DNA from: Methanobacteriota archaeon
Lineage (GTDB): Archaea > Thermoplasmatota > Poseidoniia > Poseidoniales > Poseidoniaceae
Assembly: GCA_009936765.1 (NCBI GenBank)
Contig: JAACDL010000226.1
Location: 1-6,297 of the forward strand
Reading direction: 5' to 3'
DNA length: 6,297 nucleotides
In this document: piece by piece, positions 1 through 3,313 of the stretch
Position numbering within the stretch: position 1 is the first letter of the stretch
How the letters are laid out: each line of letters opens with the position of its first letter
The notes under the pieces: generated by a model
What the model was told of the DNA's origin: nothing
Databases searched by the model: none
What the model saw: the letters and a program-made list of their open reading frames with translations, nothing else
Program-made: the position numbers and the translations under genes

Positions 1-530
1 GTAGAATATTGTGACAAACGGTCTGACAACTCTAATTCACTTCCGTAAGAAGTATAACTTGCTAATGCCCAATCGTCTCCATCTGTGGGTTGATGGTCTC
101 CATCAACAACATTGCCAGCTATCGTAAACTCTACATCATTTTCACTGTAAGGTGCTATCCATTCGATAAGCCAAGAACGCTGATTCGCCCCGGAGTGTTC
201 ATGAGTAATCTCACCGTCTTCCGTGACATATGTTGTTGAATCTTTGGATGATAATTCTCCATCTGATGCTTTCACATTGAATCCTCCTCTGTGACCTTGT
301 TCTGCTTCAGGAGGGCCCCCTGAAAGAATGATTGTCAAATCATATCTTTCTCCATGATTATATTTTTCTGGAATCCCAATAATTTCAACGAAGGTATCGT
401 TACCTGCATTGGATCCATGACAAGTACAACCAGTTTCAGAATACCCCTCTATTCCGTGTGATGAACCAAATACCTCCAATGAAGGAAGAAGTAGAAGACT
501 TGGTAACAATATAAACAATAATATCCGCAT
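1..530 (-). CDS. Secreted Reeler/choice-of-anchor-V-like domain protein with a CxCH motif (partial)
   Basis: 176 codons are visible from the ATG at 530; the C-terminus lies beyond the window edge. Residues 1 to about 22 form a hydrophobic, leucine-rich signal peptide, so the protein is exported. Just after it comes GYSETGCTCHGS, with C35, C37 and H38. The rest reads as a beta-rich domain: a GERYDLTIIL strand (near residue 60), GGFNVKASDGEL, then a WIAP element and an EFTIAGNVVDGD segment. This order resembles the Reeler-like 'choice-of-anchor V' family, whose members normally carry CxxCH near the N-terminus and are usually anchored by a C-terminal segment, which would be missing here. The CxCH spacing is one residue short of a standard haem c site, so a metal site or disulfide is equally possible. 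The gene is third in a minus-strand operon, 16 bases after its neighbour, with a GAGAGGAT stretch as a plausible ribosome binding site. The family assignment is from pattern memory; the substrate is unknown. Confidence 0.75.
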   Translation of the reverse strand, partial: MRILLFILLPSLLLLPSLEVFGSSHGIEGYSETGCTCHGSNAGNDTFVEIIGIPEKYNHGERYDLTIILSGGPPEAEQGHRGGFNVKASDGELSSKDSTTYVTEDGEITHEHSGANQRSWLIEWIAPYSENDVEFTIAGNVVDGDHQPTDGDDWALASYTSYGSELELSDRLSQYS

Positions 531-546
531 TGCAATCCTCTCAGGA

Positions 547-1071
547 TTATTCTTCCTCTGTACCAGCAATCTTACGAAGCTTAACCAGGCCAATAATCAC
601 TCCAATTTCCGAAATCTTTGTAACAATTCCAAGGTAATCTTCTAAGACATAGTGTATATCATGGTTTGAAACAAAATATGCAATAAACATCAATAGAGAT
701 AACCCTGCTAAAGAAAATCTTGCAATTCTTTCTCTTGCATCATTAAATTTAATCAGCATTGGAGAGGCAATAATTGCCAGCACTCCTACTCCTCCAAGAA
801 GCAGTATCTGATCTGTAATTCCCAATAGAATATGCACTAAGCCAGAGAGCAGGGCCAAGGAAAAAATAGAAGGGGTGAAAACTGATAATTTCTTAGGAAA
901 TTTTGTGCGTAATACCAAGAAAACAACTGCAGAAATAGAAACTGAAATCAAGAAAATCTGAATGTTCGTCAAGATAGAGGAACTTTCTGCATCACCATGG
1001 GCAGAGACTACAGGAATTGAGAGAACAAAAATTGTCATTGTGAGAAAGTATCTCATCGCTCTATTCTTCAT
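547..1071 (-). CDS. Multi-pass membrane protein with predicted mature N-terminal His
   Basis: This is a 174-residue protein of no family I recognise. Residues 1-24 look like a signal peptide ending in VVSA, so cleavage would leave HGDAES as the mature N-terminus. About five hydrophobic segments follow, near residues 33-54, 66-84, 86-106, 118-136 and 147-165. A polar loop at 135-146 holds SNHDIHYVLED, and H80 lies within a membrane span. The frame stays open upstream to a GTG at 1194, but I chose the ATG at 1071. The extra N-terminal 41 residues overlap a convincing cysteine-rich gene, and a signal peptide fits only at the later start; the ATG at 1056 is a second option. The start overlaps the end of the upstream gene by 11 bases, preceded by GGTGGT, which suggests translational coupling. 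The exposed His and the cysteine-rich neighbours hint at metal handling, but that is inference. Confidence 0.8.
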   Translation of the reverse strand: MKNRAMRYFLTMTIFVLSIPVVSAHGDAESSSILTNIQIFLISVSISAVVFLVLRTKFPKKLSVFTPSIFSLALLSGLVHILLGITDQILLLGGVGVLAIIASPMLIKFNDARERIARFSLAGLSLLMFIAYFVSNHDIHYVLEDYLGIVTKISEIGVIIGLVKLRKIAGTEEE

Positions 1072-1252
1072 TCTGACCACCCTTGCATGCTTTGCAACCT
1101 TGGAGAGCCCAATCTCCTTCATCAATACCAATGCAACCACAACCACATGAACACATCCAACCAACCGGGTCCCAGCCATTTCCTCCTTCTGCACGAGTAT
1201 ACACTCGCTTCATTTTGCATCCACAACTACACACTTCTGCCTTGACTCGCAT
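1061..1252 (-). CDS. Small cysteine-rich zinc-ribbon-like protein
   Basis: This is a 63-residue protein with nine cysteines. Two knuckle-like clusters, CSCGC (C8, C10, C12) and CSCGCGC (C34, C36, C38, C40), are followed by a C53-x-x-C56 pair near the C-terminus. The text between them (KMKRVYT, then DPVGW) reads like a zinc ribbon: a cysteine knuckle followed by KMKRV, and a second knuckle after a GW pair. It differs in having CxCxC in place of CxxC. No signal peptide is visible, so it is probably cytoplasmic. The ATG at 1252 is the first in frame after a stop at 1273-1271, and a TATA-like stretch sits about 25 bases upstream, which supports this start and a leaderless mRNA. It is the first gene of the three-gene operon. 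It could bind zinc, copper or iron; the sequence does not decide. That it is real rather than a chance frame is supported by its cysteine pattern and its overlap with the next gene. Confidence 0.75.
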   Translation of the reverse strand: MRVKAEVCSCGCKMKRVYTRAEGGNGWDPVGWMCSCGCGCIGIDEGDWALQGCKACKGGQNEE

Positions 1253-1265
1253 GGCGCTTCCATAA

Positions 1266-1292
1266 TGTAGTCAATAATAAGTTTTGACTACA
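1266..1292 (-). promoter_or_regulatory. Operator-like inverted repeat around the operon's TATA element
   Basis: A perfect 9-bp inverted repeat, TGTAGTCAA (1266-1274) and TTGACTACA (1284-1292), flanks a 9-base AT-rich spacer. The TATA-like stretch TTATTATT (minus strand, 1280-1273) lies mostly in the spacer. It is centred about 25 bases upstream of the ATG at 1252, the distance expected for a leaderless archaeal transcript. A dimeric protein bound here would cover the TBP site, so repression is the natural reading. The repeat is seen directly; the regulator is unknown. Confidence 0.6.
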
Positions 1293-1476
1293 ATAGTTTT
1301 CACGATTTTACTTACAAGAAAAATCATCAAGCTCCGAGAGTTAAACTGACGGTAGCACCCTTGCATGAGGTGTATGTTGGAGGGGTACCTTTGTATTGGA
1401 CTATTGCCTCTTTTGCAGATCAGCAAATGAACGAGGAATCAGCTCACTTGCTCTGGCACCCATTTGCCTTCGATGA
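1293..1476. other. Intergenic stretch with weak hairpins
   Basis: No convincing gene lies here. At 1351-1389, GGTA and TACC close a stem interrupted by a three-base bulge (GCA) and continued by CCCTT against AGGGG, with an 18-base loop. A second short stem, GGCA/TGCC at 1455-1468, lies just beyond the end of the DUF4382 gene. Neither is followed by a clear T-tract, so neither is called a terminator. I see no tRNA or known RNA fold. Confidence 0.4.
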
Positions 1477-2022
1477 TTATTCTGATTCAACTGTAGGATC
1501 TACGGTCTTTTCCTTTCCATCATCGACATAACCAATTACGGGTTGAAGTTCAAGTCCTGAGTCTTTTTCTTTGAGTGAACGCTCTAAATCAATATCAATG
1601 ATTATAGTCATATCCTCTCCTTCCTCTAACGTGAATGGTCGATTTATTTTGATTTTCTTAGGAGTTTTTACGTCAACGATTTCTCCTTGTTTATCGATGG
1701 CATAAGCAGAGTCTACATGCATACGTATTTGCGTATATTTCCCCGCTTCTAATACGGAATCTCCCAACAACTCTGTTATTCCTTCCCTGCCTAAAGTCAG
1801 CAAATCTACGCTCGACTCATCATCAACAATAGTGACCCATTTTGAATCAGTACCATGTACTTCTACTGATGTAAAATTGACATAAACATTTGAATAATCA
1901 TCTGTAATTGCATCTGTTACTTCTATCGATAATGTGGAAACCTTATCTTCACTTTCCATGCAACCGGGCAAAATCATCAATGATGAAAAAATAACAGCTA
2001 CCAATACCTTGTTTAGACTCAT
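1477..2022 (-). CDS. DUF4382 domain lipoprotein
   Basis: This is a 181-residue protein from the ATG at 2022. A TTG nine bases upstream is in frame, but a TATA-like TATTATTAA centred 26 bases before the ATG supports the later start. Residues 1-20 are a hydrophobic signal ending in LPGC, with C21 as the likely lipidated residue, so the protein should be anchored on the outer face of the membrane. The body matches the DUF4382 pattern well: TLSIEVTDA (30-38), a VNFTSVEVH strand, VDLLTL (72-77), LEAGKYTQIRMHVD (91-104), an FTLEEGE turn, and a closing LQPVIGYV near the C-terminus. The family is a beta-sandwich domain of unknown function found in secreted archaeal and bacterial proteins. The C-terminal tail is acidic and probably disordered. 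Pro at the -2 position of the lipobox is unusual. Family assignment is confident; the biological role is unknown. Confidence 0.88.
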   Translation of the reverse strand: MSLNKVLVAVIFSSLMILPGCMESEDKVSTLSIEVTDAITDDYSNVYVNFTSVEVHGTDSKWVTIVDDESSVDLLTLGREGITELLGDSVLEAGKYTQIRMHVDSAYAIDKQGEIVDVKTPKKIKINRPFTLEEGEDMTIIIDIDLERSLKEKDSGLELQPVIGYVDDGKEKTVDPTVESE

Positions 2023-2043
2023 AAAACTCAATTCTATTGAACC

Positions 2044-2052
2044 TTAATAATA
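2044..2052 (-). promoter_or_regulatory. TATA-like element of the DUF4382 lipoprotein gene
   Basis: TATTATTAA on the minus strand, centred 26 bases upstream of the ATG at 2022. This spacing puts transcription start at or next to the start codon, as in leaderless archaeal mRNAs. It argues against the upstream TTG start. Confidence 0.5.
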
Positions 2053-2240
2053 CTATTCCTCGTAGAAATTACTCGTATAATTGTTTAACAGATTTGACCC
2101 GGCAATGATACTACCAACGAATTGATTCGGATAAATCGCAAGGGCTTATTCAGTTCCCCAGTACTCTCGCTACCTAACTAACAGTTTCCGACACAAGGGT
2201 GTTTGAGGAGGTGTCTCTGCATTTATGATGATTTTATCAG

Positions 2241-2747
2241 TTATTCGACATCAAACATATTCCTCGAACTTGGTTCGTCATCACTCATACGAATTGAATC
2301 GCGATACAGAGTTACATGGCTAATGCTACATGAACCAGGCGAACACAAATCTACGCCATTTTCGGATATCGTAACTACTTCTTCAAGGTCAAAGTAGTTG
2401 TCACCATTTCCGAGTATTTCTGTAATTATACAATCATTACTCTGGGTTTGTCCTGGATTTGTACATATGATTTCATTAGTTCCATCGTCGTCTTCTGCGA
2501 GAGTGATAATTAAGTCGGACCAAATTAGTTGTTCATTTTGAATTTTGGTTGTGTTGAAGTTTATCAGATTGTCATTTGTTGCTGTCGATATATAGTCTTC
2601 ATGGTCTTCAGAATTAGTGAGTACATATGATACACCTGGGCTTACTGAAGCATCATCCCCGTCATCATCCCTGGATTGTTCATCAATACAACCTGACAGT
2701 GATGATGAGACTAAAACCATTAACAAGAATAAACAACGCTTAATCAT
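2241..2747 (-). CDS. Small acidic lipoprotein with pilin-like C-terminal pattern
   Basis: This is a 168-residue protein. Residues 1-19 form a signal peptide with the lipobox LSGC, so C20 should be lipidated and the protein displayed on the outer surface. A short acidic, probably flexible linker (about 21-36) follows. The main domain contains LINFNTT (61-67), an LIWSDLIITL strand (75-84), a cysteine pair C95/C106, a FDLEEVVTISENG stretch (119-131) and a second pair C135/C140. Both pairs could form disulfides outside the cell. The order 'W-S-D-L strand, then a D/E-rich edge before TISENG, then C...C' reminds me of the globular part of archaeal pilin-like proteins, but the pilin N-terminal helix is absent and replaced by a lipobox. 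I do not recognise a named family. AGGAG lies about 5 bases before the ATG and a TATA-like TTAATAA about 26 bases before it. It sits between another lipoprotein gene and a regulator gene, all in the same direction but with gaps. Confidence 0.75.
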   Translation of the reverse strand: MIKRCLFLLMVLVSSSLSGCIDEQSRDDDGDDASVSPGVSYVLTNSEDHEDYISTATNDNLINFNTTKIQNEQLIWSDLIITLAEDDDGTNEIICTNPGQTQSNDCIITEILGNGDNYFDLEEVVTISENGVDLCSPGSCSISHVTLYRDSIRMSDDEPSSRNMFDVE

Positions 2748-2768
2748 AAAACTCCTAACTTGTTATCG

Positions 2769-2778
2769 TTATTAACTA
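2769..2778 (-). promoter_or_regulatory. TATA-like element of the small lipoprotein gene
   Basis: The minus strand reads TAGTTAATAA, centred about 26 bases upstream of the ATG at 2747. This is the same spacing as at the other first genes in the window, so the transcript should start near the start codon. Confidence 0.4.
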
Positions 2779-2895
2779 TTTCTTTGTATGATTTTTTGAT
2801 AATTTTGGGGGGTTAGAGACCCCTGTTTGAACCCGACAAATCTATTCGATAGGTGGCATTGGTTTTCCGATTACCCATCCAACTTTCAAAAACGG

Positions 2896-3210
2896 TCAGA
2901 AGTCATTAGTTAGACACCAGTCGTACACCGATTGAACAATAGGCGCTAACGATTCTGATTTTTGTGTTAATGAATAGGTGATCGACTTTGAATCACTTAC
3001 ATTGCGCTTCAATAATCCACATTCCTCAAGTTCATTCAAACGTCTTGAAACGGTTGTTCCCGATGAATCCACGCTAGATTTTAGTTTAGTGAAACTCATG
3101 GAACCGTTTGACTCGTAAAGCTCCAGAAGAATGTGCAAGGATTTTGATTTGGTCAAAATCTCAAGAAGTTCGTCAACCTTGCCGTAAATGGGGTCACACT
3201 CAATTTCCAT
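2896..3210 (-). CDS. HxlR-type winged-helix transcriptional regulator
   Basis: This is a 104-residue DNA-binding protein of the usual HxlR/ArsR-like size. The order fits HxlR: Cys at position 5 before DPIYG, helix 1 (about 12-33), the SFTKLKSSV helix (39-47), the recognition helix region SGTTVSRRLNELEECGLL (50-67), a wing of KRNVSDSKSITYSLT (68-82), and a C-terminal dimerisation helix ending VYDWCL (95-100). The usual GKW motif is replaced by TKSKSLHILLEL. Cysteines lie at 5, 64 and 98. In known HxlR members such as YodB and HypR an N-terminal cysteine senses thiol-reactive compounds, so C5 could be a sensor; that is inference. The gene is divergent from the giant surface protein gene, with 103 bases between start codons, so autoregulation and control of that neighbour are plausible. 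No ligand domain is present. Confidence 0.85.
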   Translation of the reverse strand: MEIECDPIYGKVDELLEILTKSKSLHILLELYESNGSMSFTKLKSSVDSSGTTVSRRLNELEECGLLKRNVSDSKSITYSLTQKSESLAPIVQSVYDWCLTNDF

Positions 3211-3313
3211 ACTTAACCAGCCCTACGATTAATTGCTCATATCTCACTGATTCCAATTATTAGTTACATCATCGTTACCATATGCTTAATTCTTACATTG
3301 GGTAGGGTGTTTT
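3211..3313. promoter_or_regulatory. Divergent promoter region between regulator and surface protein genes
   Basis: This 103-base AT-rich spacer separates two divergent ATG codons. A CTTAATTC stretch near 3285-3292 lies about 25 bases before the ATG at 3314, and a TTAAT core near 3229-3234 lies about 22 bases before the ATG at 3210. Between them is a direct repeat GTTAC-N6-GTTAC (3263-3267 and 3274-3278), a possible protein-binding site. TAGGG occurs upstream of both starts, 8-14 bases away. Promoter assignments are by spacing only. Confidence 0.45.

Noticed and set aside
1072..1194. A longer membrane protein starting at the GTG at 1194
   Set aside because: The extra residues would overlap nearly the whole rear half of the cysteine-rich gene and would bury the signal peptide 41 residues inside the protein.
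1301..1530. A plus-strand open frame with protein-like text (VAPLHEVYVGGVPLYW and onward) running into the antisense of the DUF4382 gene
   Set aside because: It has no good start codon near its beginning, overlaps the well-supported DUF4382 gene on the other strand, and matches no family I know.
2023..2240. Possible RNA gene or remnant in the 218-base gap between the two lipoprotein genes
   Set aside because: Apart from the TATA-like element at 2044-2052, only short repeats (CGAAT-TG-ATTCG at 2118-2129; GACAC/GTGTC at 2190-2215) are seen, too weak to call.
2203..2397. Plus-strand 64-residue frame starting after a GGAGGTG-like sequence
   Set aside because: It lies mostly antisense to the small lipoprotein gene and has no recognisable protein pattern; the purine-rich stretch alone is not enough.
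2808..2824. GGGG-TTAGAGA-CCCC hairpin as a terminator
   Set aside because: The stem is only four to five pairs, and no T-tract follows it in the direction of the upstream minus-strand regulator gene.
2803..2840. Minus-strand GGGTTCAAAC resembling a tRNA T-arm, beside a CCCC/GGGG stem
   Set aside because: The flanking bases do not pair as a T-stem, and no anticodon or acceptor stem can be built, so it is not a tRNA or a clear tRNA remnant.
2845..2895. In-frame continuation after the regulator's TGA stop (about 16 sense codons to a TAG), which could suggest readthrough or selenocysteine
   Set aside because: HxlR-type proteins normally end near this point, there is no visible selenocysteine element, and short open stretches after a stop are expected by chance.
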